Origin: a virus
Strand: one strand, 5' to 3'
Virus record (IMG/VR): IMGVR_UViG_3300021090_000066
Span: 1-38,226 of that record
Length of the DNA: 38,226 nucleotides
Positions 11,766 to 22,732 of the stretch are shown here, piece by piece. A program made the position numbers and the translations under genes. The number at the start of each line of letters is the position of its first letter. Position 1 is the stretch's first letter. The notes beneath the pieces are model-generated. The model did not search any database, had not been told where the DNA came from, and was given only the letters and a program-made list of their open reading frames with translations.

Positions 11766-14700
11766 TGTCGCTCCTTCGTTGGCCGGCGACGGTAGAAGTC
11801 GCGCGGTTCCAACTCCATATCTCCCTTTAGGGCGTCATAAGCGTTCCAAAACCAGGAATGAAATTGAGTAGGCCAGCCCTTCAGCAGGAACAAGGCCATC
11901 ATGCTTGGTTCAATGGTGCCGGCGAAAATATCGCCTTCTGCGGCCGCTTTCTTGCCGGCCGATACTGATTTTAGAATCTGTTCTCCCAGCGAAAGGATGG
12001 GCGCCGGCCGGTAGCCGTAGGACCGAAGCCCAAGAATGCGGTCCAGCGCCGCTCCGGCAATCTCGCGCGCGAACGGAAAGAAAGAAGTTCCATAAGAAAC
12101 CAGCGATTTAATCCAAAAATGCGACGAGCTCTCTTCGTCATCCTGGCGCGGCAGCTGGCCGGCCAGGACCGCGCTGGCATAGACGAACATCAGCCGCGAG
12201 GCCACGAATCCCACGAACCTCGGCACGTTTCTGATTGTGGGACTTTTTAATTTCTGCGCTTCTAGAATCCAGTTGTTGTATTCCACGTTCCAGAACGAAT
12301 AGAGCTTGGTGAATAGGGTTTCCATGTCGGTGCCGCGCAGGATTTTGGCCACGTCGTACTTTCTGCCCGAGCCGGTCATCCGGTTTATAAGTTTGTCGGC
12401 GTACTCTGCGGCCTCTTGCTCATTATGGCTGGAGTTCAGTTCCTTCGTATAGGCCTCGATCCAATGCGGAATATTGGTCATATCGTCCGAACCGCCCAGC
12501 AGCCCGATCATGAAATCCCAAAGGCCCTTTTTTCCGGTCTTTGAATTGTTCTTCAGTTCCTTCAGGGTCCACTCGGGTATGCTCCGCCGGTCGCGCATGA
12601 ATTGCGACCTTGACCAGACAAAATCCTGCATCTTGCGCGCCTCTGGGTGATTGAATGTCGCCTTGAGCCAATAATCCATGAGGCCCCGGCCGAGCATGGC
12701 TTTAGTCATATCCATCCAGCCCCAACCCTCTACCCTGCCGATGGACAGAAAGGGGTTGGCGAAGTTCTGCAGTATTACTCCGGCCTTGCCCAGCACCAGG
12801 GCGGCCGTCACGGATTTATTCAGGCGCCGAACCACTCGGCTCAGAACGTCCATAGCCATTCGTTCCGCCGACGAGCCGGTAGCAACGGATTTAATCCAGT
12901 TCTGAATCAAGCGGTACCCTTCCTCGCCGAGGTTACGCTTCACGGCGTCGACGAACTGCCGGCGGGCGGACAGGCGGCGCAGATCATAAACCAGTGGGCG
13001 GAAGGCTAAGTCGTGGATAATGTCGCGCAAATGCCGGTCGATGAGGGAAAGATCAAATGTCACGGCATACATGGCTCCGGTGCGGGCCTTGGTATGCCCG
13101 GTCTTGGTCACCGCTTTGTACGCCGGGTTCAGGTCAGTGTAGAGGGCGTCCGCGCTGATTTCGCGCTCGGCCGCGCGCTCGTTGTACCGGGGATCCACGC
13201 CAAGGGGATAATATCCGCCCTTCAGTTGCATCATTGAACCATCGGGCAGCGCAACCTCGAAGGGCACGGGCTCGACCTTTCCCGGCGCAAATCCGGTCAT
13301 ACTCTCGTGCAGTTCGGCAATCTTGGGCCAATATTGATTGATATGGTCCCAGATATTCTGCACGAATTGCCAATCGCGCCGGTTTAGGTATCGGCCGAGA
13401 ACTTCCATGACGTTTTTTTCGGTTTGCTCGGGCGGAGCAAGTCCCCAATCCCAATCCGGTTTAAATCCCACGGGCGGCGTGTTGAAAAGCCGATCGCGGT
13501 TTCCGGTGTTGCCCAAGTTTAGGGCCATAGCCAGAAGTTCGGCTTTGGTGATGGGATTTTCAGCCGTGGCGCCGAATTCCTTAATCATTAATTTCTTTTT
13601 AAATATCTCGTCGATGTCCTTTTGCTCGTAGGCGGACCATATTTTTATCAGCTTTTCCGCAGAATCGCGCATCAGCTTGCTCTCGTTATCCGCGGCCGCC
13701 CGCGTCGGCATTTCAAAAGCGTTTCGCCAGGCGCCGCGGTCGCGGCCGCCATCCAGCTGCTGCAGGATCGTGTCCAGCCGGCGCATGCTGTAGAAATAGC
13801 TGGCCAGATTGCCCTTGCCTCTTTCGCCCTGGGCTTTGAGAATCTTCGGAGAAATATTGGCATGCACGTTCACGTCCGCGGCCGTCGCCAGCTGCGTAAC
13901 CAGTCCGCTCAGATCGAAATTCTCGCTCATGGTATAAAGCCGATCCGCCATATTGGCCACGTGGAGAATGTTTTTCAGCGCGTTTTTAATATCGATCAGC
14001 CGGTCCATGGTGAGCATTCTGTAATTCATGGGCGTGCCCTCGACCATAATCCAGTCGGCGATGCTTAGGGGGCTTGCGTCCGCGTTGTTCAGGTCGGCGG
14101 CGAACAGCCCGGCCATGCGTTGCACATAGGCCATTAGGCTTTCTGTGCGAGCGAGGCGGTCATAATCCATACGGTGCCCGAGCCCGAAGCGCTGCAATAA
14201 TTCGGCCACTTGGTCGAAGGTTTGCTGGTCCTTCATGGATTCCTTACGCCGCCCGGCGATATCGCCGATTGTGGCAAGGGCCTCTTCCGCCTGGGCCTGC
14301 AACTTTCGCATGCCCAGGGCCAGGGTGTGATTTAGCAGCTGTTCTTGCTTGGCGGCCACGGCCGCGTCGTAATCTCCGCGGGCCACGGCCTGAGCCACCT
14401 TGACCGCGGCATTACGCTCGGCGGTGAAGAAGACCGTGCCGGTTTCAACGTCGCGCACGAGCGTATTGGCCAGGATTTCAGCAGCCTTAGCTTTGGCGAT
14501 ATCCGCTTCCATGCGCACCCGATCAATTGCGGCCTGGCGGCGCTTGGCAAAGAGAGACACGAGGGCCTTGGTTTCCACACTTGAAATCTCCGTCCCCATC
14601 TCGGCCAGCGCCTTATTGTAGGCTTGCTCGTCGAATTGCTTCAGACCGTACTTGGCCTCGATCTGGGCTTCGACCAATTCCTTTATGACGTCCGCCTTCT

Positions 14701-17700
14701 TGGGCAGGTCGGCGATCACCCTGGCCGCCTCTTCCGGGCCCGGGAAGTCATGGTTGCCGGCCACATCATTAAAGGCCTGATCTTGCTTGGGCGTGAATTC
14801 CTTGCGCTCGTAATATTTACGGGCAATTTCCCGGTACTTGGGGCCCAGGCGCTTTATCAGCTCGGACGTGGCCAGGTATTCGGGCTGGTTTTCAATTTCC
14901 CGGCGCGCGTCAATGGCAATCTGTTTGATATCGGCCGCCATTTGATCTTCTTCCGCCGGCGAGAGCGGTTGGGGCAGGTCCTTCAGAACCGCCTTTTCGG
15001 CCGCGCCGCGCAACCTAGTTGCCTCGGCTGGCGCGAGGCCACCGCGCTTAGCTAGAATTTTTTTAAGCGCCTCGCGCTCCAAGATTAGGATCTCAAGTTG
15101 CCGTTCGTTGTGAACCGCGTCTAGGGCGGCCGCGTGCATTTGCTCAGAGTTCATAAGGTCCGGGTAAAGCGCCGCAGAGCGGGCCCCGGCACGAGCCAGG
15201 GATTCTTCCTTAAGGCCGCGCGAGGCAATAAGTTGCTTGGCCATATCCTCGCCTGAATAGAAGTTGTTATTCTCGGCAAAATTCTCAAAGGCCAGGTCAT
15301 CGCGGCCGCCGGAGGCCGAGGCGAATTCCCCGGACAGGAATTTTTGAGCAGCCTTCTTGGCGTCCATGCCAAAGTATTCCTTGATCTGCGCGCCCGCAAC
15401 ATACAGAGGCTTAGTTTTAAGCTTTTCTTCTTCTTCGGCGGTCATCTTAGCGATGACCTTGGCGCTGTCGGCCTGGGCCCCGGCCGCCAGTTCCTTCATT
15501 TGCTCTTTCATTACCATGGCCACGGCCTGATCGTGCGCCTGCGCGCGCATGGTCACCAGCTGCTTACGAACGCCCGGGTCTATGCCCTGAATATCCAATT
15601 CCTTTTCCAGCGCCATATCCGCCGTGGCGGCCTTGATTTCTTCTTCGGAGGCCACCATGCGCGACATTATCCCACGGACTTCGGGCGATATTTCCGCGCG
15701 CCCGGCGCCGATATCCGAAACGGATTTATAGATTTCCACCAGCCAACGGCGGAACCTGGCGAATACACCCTCCAGCTCGCGCGTGGGCGCCTGCCCCTCG
15801 CGTAGGTAGGCCTCGAAGGTTGAAGCGAATTTCTCATGCTGATCAACGGTGAGCGCCTCACCCTCCTTGCCGCCGAGCCAACTGGTGATTTCCTTCCAGT
15901 CAGCCTGCAGGCCGGCATCGGCCCGGCCCTGCTTGACGTAATCAGCCACGGCGGTGAGCCAACCGTGCGCGGCCTCGTGCATGAAGGTTGAGGCATTGGC
16001 GGCTTTGAATGAGAGCGTGACCTTGCGGGTATTCTTATCAAATGCGCCCTGGGCGGCCTGAAAGAAGGATTTGCCCTGAAATCCCCTTCCCTCGGCAGCC
16101 CAGGACTTGACGGCTTCGGTGCCCGTGCCAATCACATCAAGAACCCTCGTTCCGTTATTGCTTAAAAATCCGGCCAGGTTTCGAACCACTTCATCGCCCA
16201 TGCTTCCGTTATTTACTATGATGGCGGCAGAGGCATTCGAAATAGAAAGGGCGCGGTAAAGGGCGTCCATGCGGCCCTTTGTCCGCAAAATGCCAGCTTC
16301 GGCCGCGTCCACAGGGACAAATGCCACGGGGTTATGTTTTGAATCCATAATGATGAGACCTGATTTGTTATCTGAAAAAGCGCCTGCCATCCGCAAGCCT
16401 TCCTGGACGTTGTTTAGGACCGGCCACAACTTTTTTTCATCGGCAAATACGCGTTCCACCACCGGGACGCTTGCGCCCTTCTGCGCCGCGCCCGTGACGC
16501 CTTCCCTTGTGGTATATTTTCCAGCCATCTCTACCGATGGTTCGAATTCCCAAACTCTACCTTCGCCCTTGCTCCCGCCGATTACAAATATGCCATGAGC
16601 CTGAATTTCGCTTCCCCGAAAAGAATTCGATAGGGCTTTATTTAATTCTAGGTCGCTTGCTGATGGCTTCGCCGACCCGCTTGGGTGGTTGTGGGCAAAC
16701 CAAATATTTGCAGCGCCTTTAATCCTGAAGGCCTCGGCGACGATGGTTGCCGGAAAGATCATTGTTTGATCGACGGTTCCTTTAAAGCCTCCGATTATTG
16801 CAAGGGGTTTGCCTTTGGCATCCGTAATCAGGGCATCCATGTGCTCAACGGCGTTCTTAGCCAGGTAAGCCATGGCCTGGGCGGCCTCTTCGGGCGTATT
16901 TACCTTCCCGACTCCGATCTGCCTGGTCCCTTCTTTTACGATTGCCGTTCGCGTCGCGTAGGTTCCTGGCGCGTCATTGCGGAATGGCTCCTTCGGGTTG
17001 CGCGGGCGCGGTGCAGCCGGCTCGTTGAAAATGTCCCTGGAATAATCGGTTCGGGGTTCGGTGACAACCGGCTTCGCATTGGGGGCGGCCTGGAAAAGCG
17101 GGAAGCCCTCGGACATGGCCGATTCGCGCATGGCCGGCGTGATATCGAGGGAGTGGACCTTCTCGTCTACGGGCTCTACGGGCTCGGCTTTATCAATAAA
17201 GGCCTGCGCTTGCTCACGTGAAGGGAAACTATCAAGGGGCTGAGCGTCATAAGCCTTGTCCCAAACTTGGTATGACGTTTCGGCGGCATTAAGATCGTCG
17301 GGCGTAATATATAAATCCGACTTGGGGTTCCCGGTCGTAATTGAAGTTTCGCCGACCCTGGCCCCAAATCGCTTGCCCAGCTTATTTGCGTAGTAAGGCA
17401 GGATTTTGTCGTAAAAGCCCTTCATGCCTTCACCGCCGACCTTAAGGTCAAGTCCGGAGTAGCGATGATCCATATCAGTTTGGCTTGCGATCTTTTCTGC
17501 TAAATCTTTCCCAACGACATTAGGCAATTCTGATGGCGAAAATGTCCCCGCCCAATGAATTCTAGAACCGGGAAGGATCATAGCAATTTCAAATTTGCCG
17601 TCATCTGTTTTTTTTGCAATAACCTTTTCAACCTGCTTGCTCAGGTTGTAGCGGCCGGCCTGTTGCTCTCCGGTGGTCCAAGCGATGCGGTCATACCCGT

Positions 17701-20700
17701 TTTCGGCCGCGTACCGGACCATGCGTTTCAGGGCCAGTTCGTGCCAGGTTTTCTTGAAGGGAGTATTGGGAATTCGATCCTCATGTCCGGTTAAATTCAT
17801 AGTTTGTTCAAGATATCTATTTGCCTTTTCTTCTGATTTATGAGCAAATCCTATTTTTTGTCCATCCGGGCCGATTACTTGCCATCCATCATTTTGTTTT
17901 TCAATCCTATATTCCTTGGTTCTATCTTTGTATCCCTGTTCCCTGCCCTTCTGGTGCCAGTCGCTTTGCACTTCTTCCAGGAAGAGCACCTTCTTGCCCT
18001 CTGCGTCCACGCGGTCATTGAAGCGGACGTGGGCCAGGATATTGGGCTCGTCGAAATGCGAGGAGCGAAATTGATTTAGCGATTCCCCATCGCGTTGTTT
18101 AACAAGGCCATAAAATTCATCGTCTACCCCGGGGTTTTTTTTCTTTTCTTCCTGCGTCATATTTGCAATTTCAGATAGCCTTTTGGCTATTTTATCTTTA
18201 TCTATCCTTTCCGGTAACGTCAGCAGCAGTTCGCGGTAATTCTGGCCGCCGGGGAGTTGGTAAGATGAAAATTTGGTTTCGTCATTTTCGATGTTTTGCC
18301 GTATTTTTTCATTCAAACTATCAAGTCGCGAACGCAATTCGGGAGTTGTAGTGAATACCGTTTCCCCACGTCTTACTATTCCATCGGCCAAATGATCCCG
18401 CTGCCTAATTAAACTGTCGTATTCCTCGGCGCTCAATTTATGCGGCTTGTTTTGGCCTTTTTCTACTTCCCGTATTTGCACATTGTTCGTGCGGATGAAG
18501 TCGAGCATCTCCTGCTTGCTGACCTTCTGCTTGCCTGCAAGGAAGTCATCGAGGCCCAGCCACTCTATTTCCTCCTCCTTCACGCCAGCGCCAGCCAATA
18601 GGCCCTTGATCGAATCGGCCGGCGCGGAATTGGGCATTTTGTCGGTGATGGCACGCTCAGCCTTTGAATAGAATATGGACGCCGCCGGCGTTGCCTGGAA
18701 TAGATTTTTAAATCTGTCCAGCAAATAGCCTTCACCCTGGGGCGGGACGAGATCCAGCAGGTCGGCCTTGCTGACCGTTTTTTTGCCCTGGAGGAATTTA
18801 TCGAGCCCTACGGCCTTCATATCGGTCTCGCGGGCCCCGGCCGCGGCCAGGATGGGCCGCACCGCCTCGGCCTCGATGCTGGCCGGCATCCGTTCCTTAA
18901 TCGCCCTGTCCAACACCGCCATGCCTTCGGTCTGGCTCATGGCGCCGGGTGCAATCTGCAGGTTTTCCACGCCGACGATCTGCGAAACCATATCCCGTGC
19001 CACCTGGTCCGGCGTGCCCTTCACGCGCGCGGCCGTGGCCGTGGCCATGCTGGCAAATAATTCAGCCGACGCCTTGGCCTCTTTTGGGGCCATGCCGGCG
19101 GACTCAAGTTCGGCTTGCTTCTCCTTGGCGATGGTGTCCTTGATTTCGGCCCAACCCGGGTTGGTATCGACGGCCTTCTTAGTTTCGGCTTCGAATTGCT
19201 CCTGATAATAAATCGCCTGGTCATCCTTCTGCCGCTGGGTCAGATCGTCCGGAGAAAATTTGATATCCCGGGCGAAATCCTGGTAAATCAGGTTTCCGGT
19301 GGCCTTGCTCACGGAGTGAGAATTGGCAATCCATTGTGCCATGGGAATTTGGATGTCGCCGCCGGCGCTTTGAGCGGCCTGATAGAGTTGAGTAATTCCA
19401 AGGTCGGACGCCAGAACGGCCGGATCCACCTGCTTGCTTTCCGCGTAGGACTTGAAGGCTGCGGCGGGAATATAGACGCTTTCCACCGGCCCGTCTTTGG
19501 TCAGCTGGCTGACATAATCCTGGTAGGAGGCCGGCATCCGCGGAAGAAGCTTGGATTTATCAGCTGAATCTCCCATGGTTCGGTAAAGCTTTTCGGCCGC
19601 ATCCGCGCGCTGCGCCTGGGCTCCCAATCGGTTCAGATCGAAGGCCAGGCGCCCCACGCGCCCGGGCGCTCCCATAAGAGCCATCACCGGGATTGCTTCA
19701 AGGAAGCCCCTGGATGTTTCTGAAACAATTGCACCGGCGGGCGCGGCTTCGAATGGCTGGCCGGAAGCCGCTTTGGCCACTTCTGCGCCGGTCAGGGCGG
19801 TTGCGGTCATGCCCGCCATGCCGGCGGCGCCCTGCAGAGTATGCGGGATCCACGTTTTTGCGAAGGTGGCCAGTGCCTTGCCCGCGCTTAGCTTTTCAAG
19901 TGCCGCGGGCGCGGCCTTTGCAAGAAAGGATTGCAGGAATTTCTGCGAGCCCGGAATGCTCTTCAGGATTGCGTTGATCGGCAACATGCCGAATCCAGCC
20001 TGGACCGCACCCGAAAGAAGCGCCGTTGTTTTCAATATATCGTCGGCGATTGGCTGGCCTTGCTTATCGCGCAACTGCCCGTAAGATTGGTAGGCCTGCC
20101 CGGCAAAGACCTTGAAGTTGTACCAGGCCGCACCACCCAAGGCGCCTATTCCGTATGCAGCGGGAATGGCCAGCGGCGCGGCGGGCCCCGCGGCCGCGGC
20201 CGCCAGCCCCAGGGGAACACCGTACTTGACGCCCTCGGCCGCGGCTCCGGCCAGTAGGGGCGCCATCTGGGCGCTGCCTGATAGGGCGAAGGCCGGAACA
20301 TCGGCCAGGGCTTCCATTTTAGGAAGTGAGGGTTCCAATTCCAAAATCCTTGAATTGACATATTCCAAGCGCGCATCATCGCCGGGCCGCGACTGGCCTA
20401 CCATTCGGTTCCAATTTATGATTCCTTGCTCCTGGCTCAGGACCCCGCTCTCATAGGACGACCGGATGATCTTGACCGCGGACTCCCCAGCCCCGCGCAT
20501 CAAGCTTTGGACGTACCGCTCGCGCGCCACCGGATCCACGAGCATGGGCAAAACGGAATTTGCATTCTGGGCAATTAGGCTATGGGCGCTGAGGTTTTCC
20601 AGGTCATCATGCGAAACGGACATATTCCTGGGGTTGGAAAGGAAGGCCGCAAGTTCCGGGTGCCGTTCGGTAATTTCCTTCAACTGGCCTGGCTTCGGAG

Positions 20701-21004
20701 CGGATGCGGCCGCCTGGACGGCCGAAAGGTTCGCTTCGACAAAATGCTCATCGGCTCCGGCTTGGGAAGCAAGGCCCATGATCTTGGCGGCCTGGTCGGG
20801 ATCGTTTACGGGAATGGCTTGGAAGGAATCCTGCAGGGATGGTGCGACCGGATCATCGCCTGGAATGGTCGCCAAAGCTCTATCAAGGCCCGAATTTACG
20901 CCGCCGGCGGGTATGGGCTGGTCGATTGGCTGGGGGGGCGCTACCACCCCACCACCAGAGTCATCCGGAAGGGAATTTAAGGCCTCTTCGAGGCTGGCAG
21001 CCAT
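11762..21004 (-). CDS. Giant internal virion protein with JAB and HExxH domains
   Basis: At 3,080 residues this is more than twice T7 gp16 and occupies the same position. N-terminal residues about 240-430 are hydrophobic and Ala/Gly-rich, suited to forming a membrane channel during ejection. A degenerate duplicated module lies at about 690-745 and 775-835 (GLDKFLQGKKTVSK and GLDDFLAGKQKVSK). A conserved polyvalent-protein domain follows at about 880-1290 with EEVQSDWH at 1010. A RadC-like JAB domain at about 1390-1480 has HNHPSG at 1438-1443 and SASD ending at Asp1451. A metallopeptidase-like motif HEAAH is at 1676-1680. Long helical stretches fill 1770-2300 and a large C-terminal domain ends the protein. 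The start overlaps the upstream stop (TAATG). Probable role: ejection of DNA with enzymes delivered into the host. Confidence 0.82.
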   Translation of the reverse strand: MAASLEEALNSLPDDSGGGVVAPPQPIDQPIPAGGVNSGLDRALATIPGDDPVAPSLQDSFQAIPVNDPDQAAKIMGLASQAGADEHFVEANLSAVQAAASAPKPGQLKEITERHPELAAFLSNPRNMSVSHDDLENLSAHSLIAQNANSVLPMLVDPVARERYVQSLMRGAGESAVKIIRSSYESGVLSQEQGIINWNRMVGQSRPGDDARLEYVNSRILELEPSLPKMEALADVPAFALSGSAQMAPLLAGAAAEGVKYGVPLGLAAAAAGPAAPLAIPAAYGIGALGGAAWYNFKVFAGQAYQSYGQLRDKQGQPIADDILKTTALLSGAVQAGFGMLPINAILKSIPGSQKFLQSFLAKAAPAALEKLSAGKALATFAKTWIPHTLQGAAGMAGMTATALTGAEVAKAASGQPFEAAPAGAIVSETSRGFLEAIPVMALMGAPGRVGRLAFDLNRLGAQAQRADAAEKLYRTMGDSADKSKLLPRMPASYQDYVSQLTKDGPVESVYIPAAAFKSYAESKQVDPAVLASDLGITQLYQAAQSAGGDIQIPMAQWIANSHSVSKATGNLIYQDFARDIKFSPDDLTQRQKDDQAIYYQEQFEAETKKAVDTNPGWAEIKDTIAKEKQAELESAGMAPKEAKASAELFASMATATAARVKGTPDQVARDMVSQIVGVENLQIAPGAMSQTEGMAVLDRAIKERMPASIEAEAVRPILAAAGARETDMKAVGLDKFLQGKKTVSKADLLDLVPPQGEGYLLDRFKNLFQATPAASIFYSKAERAITDKMPNSAPADSIKGLLAGAGVKEEEIEWLGLDDFLAGKQKVSKQEMLDFIRTNNVQIREVEKGQNKPHKLSAEEYDSLIRQRDHLADGIVRRGETVFTTTPELRSRLDSLNEKIRQNIENDETKFSSYQLPGGQNYRELLLTLPERIDKDKIAKRLSEIANMTQEEKKKNPGVDDEFYGLVKQRDGESLNQFRSSHFDEPNILAHVRFNDRVDAEGKKVLFLEEVQSDWHQKGREQGYKDRTKEYRIEKQNDGWQVIGPDGQKIGFAHKSEEKANRYLEQTMNLTGHEDRIPNTPFKKTWHELALKRMVRYAAENGYDRIAWTTGEQQAGRYNLSKQVEKVIAKKTDDGKFEIAMILPGSRIHWAGTFSPSELPNVVGKDLAEKIASQTDMDHRYSGLDLKVGGEGMKGFYDKILPYYANKLGKRFGARVGETSITTGNPKSDLYITPDDLNAAETSYQVWDKAYDAQPLDSFPSREQAQAFIDKAEPVEPVDEKVHSLDITPAMRESAMSEGFPLFQAAPNAKPVVTEPRTDYSRDIFNEPAAPRPRNPKEPFRNDAPGTYATRTAIVKEGTRQIGVGKVNTPEEAAQAMAYLAKNAVEHMDALITDAKGKPLAIIGGFKGTVDQTMIFPATIVAEAFRIKGAANIWFAHNHPSGSAKPSASDLELNKALSNSFRGSEIQAHGIFVIGGSKGEGRVWEFEPSVEMAGKYTTREGVTGAAQKGASVPVVERVFADEKKLWPVLNNVQEGLRMAGAFSDNKSGLIIMDSKHNPVAFVPVDAAEAGILRTKGRMDALYRALSISNASAAIIVNNGSMGDEVVRNLAGFLSNNGTRVLDVIGTGTEAVKSWAAEGRGFQGKSFFQAAQGAFDKNTRKVTLSFKAANASTFMHEAAHGWLTAVADYVKQGRADAGLQADWKEITSWLGGKEGEALTVDQHEKFASTFEAYLREGQAPTRELEGVFARFRRWLVEIYKSVSDIGAGRAEISPEVRGIMSRMVASEEEIKAATADMALEKELDIQGIDPGVRKQLVTMRAQAHDQAVAMVMKEQMKELAAGAQADSAKVIAKMTAEEEEKLKTKPLYVAGAQIKEYFGMDAKKAAQKFLSGEFASASGGRDDLAFENFAENNNFYSGEDMAKQLIASRGLKEESLARAGARSAALYPDLMNSEQMHAAALDAVHNERQLEILILEREALKKILAKRGGLAPAEATRLRGAAEKAVLKDLPQPLSPAEEDQMAADIKQIAIDARREIENQPEYLATSELIKRLGPKYREIARKYYERKEFTPKQDQAFNDVAGNHDFPGPEEAARVIADLPKKADVIKELVEAQIEAKYGLKQFDEQAYNKALAEMGTEISSVETKALVSLFAKRRQAAIDRVRMEADIAKAKAAEILANTLVRDVETGTVFFTAERNAAVKVAQAVARGDYDAAVAAKQEQLLNHTLALGMRKLQAQAEEALATIGDIAGRRKESMKDQQTFDQVAELLQRFGLGHRMDYDRLARTESLMAYVQRMAGLFAADLNNADASPLSIADWIMVEGTPMNYRMLTMDRLIDIKNALKNILHVANMADRLYTMSENFDLSGLVTQLATAADVNVHANISPKILKAQGERGKGNLASYFYSMRRLDTILQQLDGGRDRGAWRNAFEMPTRAAADNESKLMRDSAEKLIKIWSAYEQKDIDEIFKKKLMIKEFGATAENPITKAELLAMALNLGNTGNRDRLFNTPPVGFKPDWDWGLAPPEQTEKNVMEVLGRYLNRRDWQFVQNIWDHINQYWPKIAELHESMTGFAPGKVEPVPFEVALPDGSMMQLKGGYYPLGVDPRYNERAAEREISADALYTDLNPAYKAVTKTGHTKARTGAMYAVTFDLSLIDRHLRDIIHDLAFRPLVYDLRRLSARRQFVDAVKRNLGEEGYRLIQNWIKSVATGSSAERMAMDVLSRVVRRLNKSVTAALVLGKAGVILQNFANPFLSIGRVEGWGWMDMTKAMLGRGLMDYWLKATFNHPEARKMQDFVWSRSQFMRDRRSIPEWTLKELKNNSKTGKKGLWDFMIGLLGGSDDMTNIPHWIEAYTKELNSSHNEQEAAEYADKLINRMTGSGRKYDVAKILRGTDMETLFTKLYSFWNVEYNNWILEAQKLKSPTIRNVPRFVGFVASRLMFVYASAVLAGQLPRQDDEESSSHFWIKSLVSYGTSFFPFAREIAGAALDRILGLRSYGYRPAPILSLGEQILKSVSAGKKAAAEGDIFAGTIEPSMMALFLLKGWPTQFHSWFWNAYDALKGDMELEPRDFYRRRPTKERQ

Positions 21005-22731
21005 TATTGAGCCACGAGAAAGGGCAGGATGATCGATATTGTTTGCGGAGTGATGGATCTGCCGTTTTTCTGTAAAATTCGGATAGCCTCATATTCGGGC
21101 GTGCCGGGTTGCGCCGGGCTGTTCAGGCCGGATAATTCGGGCTGAATTGGAGAGCCGTTGGCCAGAGCGCCGCGGATCAGAGAAGCCTTGCGCTCCCGCT
21201 CGTTGTCGATTTTGTATTGCTCCCTGGTCCCGAAGAACCCAAGGCTACCGGCGGCCAGCCATTTATTTACAACGACCTTTTTAGCTTCTTCGCTGGCCAC
21301 GTCCACGAGCTGGTCGCTGGTGGCGCCGGCAGTTCCGGCTTGCGCCTGGAGTTTCCGGACGATGGCGGCCATAAACTCATCTTTGTTCTTCTTGTTAAAA
21401 AATTTCTGCCCAACGATCCCCTCGGCGTTTTCAATAGCCTGCTTGAACCCGGACTTAGGGTCTTTGACATTGCCCCAGTATTCCCTGGTCAGCGCGCGCG
21501 CGTCCGCGCCCGAGAGTTTGGCGCTGTTGGCGGCCACGTCCTTATCGGTCATGGTGCCCAGGTTGATTCCCTTCCAGATATTCCAATAGGTAGTATCATC
21601 GGTGGGCGCTTGATCGAACATTTTTTCAATCTGACGTTCTTTATCCATCTGGTCGGCCGAACCGTATAATCCATATTTTGGGATTAGCGAGCGCTTGATC
21701 TCGTCGGATTGAAGGCCTTGCTTGAACATGGCGGCCGCGTCATTATGAAAAGCAAGCTCGTTCGCGGCCTTGTTTCCCTTCCAGCCAGACTCCGCCTCGT
21801 TGGCGCGCCCCTTCATATAATGCCAAAGGTCATCCTTCTTATCCGCCGGCAGTTCCATGCTGTAAACCGCCGCTTCCATCCTGGGCAAGTCATATTGCCC
21901 ATTCCCAATGTAAAAATGTTGATTGAGGGCATTCCAAGCCGATTGGCGCGTTTGTTCGAAGGCTTTGCCGTCGATTTGCTTTTGCAGGCGGTTCGCCTGC
22001 TCTGGAGGCAGATTGGGCTTAAGCGAATTGAAAATCTTAACCGCCTGCAACGGGTCGGTTTCGAGTAGAGGAGCGATCGCGGTCTCTGCAACCTTTCCAG
22101 CGAGTTCTGAGTTGGCCAGGAATATTTCTTCGGGTGTTCTGCCCTGGCGTTTCATCCAAGAGCCGTTCACCGCCGCCAATTTATTAATTGCAGCAACGAC
22201 CGAAGGCGGATCGATCAGGCCCGCCGAATCCCTAATTGTCTGGTCAATATTGGCTTGAATCGTGTTGCCAATGTTTTTTTCAATCTCGCCGGCCTCGTGC
22301 CGGGCCAGGGTTTCGCGCAACGAAGAAACGCGCTCATTCAGCATTTTAAGCGTTAGGGCCCGCTGGTAGTCATCGGGCATTTTTTGAATTTCCTGCGAAT
22401 ATTTCTTCATTTCCGCATCGAAGGTTTCGGTAATCCCGGAGGCATTGCCGAGCCGGCGGTTGAGAAGTCCTTTTTGCTGGTCATAAAGCAAGGATGAAAT
22501 ATTTTGGCGGTTTAAGGTGTCCGCCTCCAGCACCTTTTGAAGCTCGTCGGCCTTTTGGTTTTCAATATCAGCCTCGGCGAGTTTCCCGGAAGCCTGTGAA
22601 ACAACCGCGCCCAGGCCAGCAAGTGCTCGCGCCTCCGGATCCCCAGAGAATGGCGCGGGCTGTTTCTTTGGGGTTGCCACATTGGCAACTTGGGTTTGAA
22701 CGCTTTGTTCATACTGCGGGACTCGCGGCAT
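21004..22731 (-). CDS. Internal virion protein (gp15-like)
   Basis: A 575-residue, largely alpha-helical protein at the position of T7 gp15, between the small gp14-like protein and the giant gp16-like protein. It has no membrane segment. It starts MPRVPQYEQSV, common for this class, and then long amphipathic helices with many Gln, Lys and Glu. The C-terminal region (about 505-575) reads REQYKIDNERERKASLIRG, then a Pro/Gly linker and a last helix. The family forms part of the internal core or the periplasmic tunnel. Assigned mainly by position, size and composition. Confidence 0.65.
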   Translation of the reverse strand: MPRVPQYEQSVQTQVANVATPKKQPAPFSGDPEARALAGLGAVVSQASGKLAEADIENQKADELQKVLEADTLNRQNISSLLYDQQKGLLNRRLGNASGITETFDAEMKKYSQEIQKMPDDYQRALTLKMLNERVSSLRETLARHEAGEIEKNIGNTIQANIDQTIRDSAGLIDPPSVVAAINKLAAVNGSWMKRQGRTPEEIFLANSELAGKVAETAIAPLLETDPLQAVKIFNSLKPNLPPEQANRLQKQIDGKAFEQTRQSAWNALNQHFYIGNGQYDLPRMEAAVYSMELPADKKDDLWHYMKGRANEAESGWKGNKAANELAFHNDAAAMFKQGLQSDEIKRSLIPKYGLYGSADQMDKERQIEKMFDQAPTDDTTYWNIWKGINLGTMTDKDVAANSAKLSGADARALTREYWGNVKDPKSGFKQAIENAEGIVGQKFFNKKNKDEFMAAIVRKLQAQAGTAGATSDQLVDVASEEAKKVVVNKWLAAGSLGFFGTREQYKIDNERERKASLIRGALANGSPIQPELSGLNSPAQPGTPEYEAIRILQKNGRSITPQTISIILPFLVAQ

Positions 22732-22732
22732 T

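Noticed and set aside
12647-20980. Long open frames on the plus strand opposite the giant gene
   Set aside because: They mirror the codon pattern of the minus-strand gene, lack ribosome sites and resemble no protein family.
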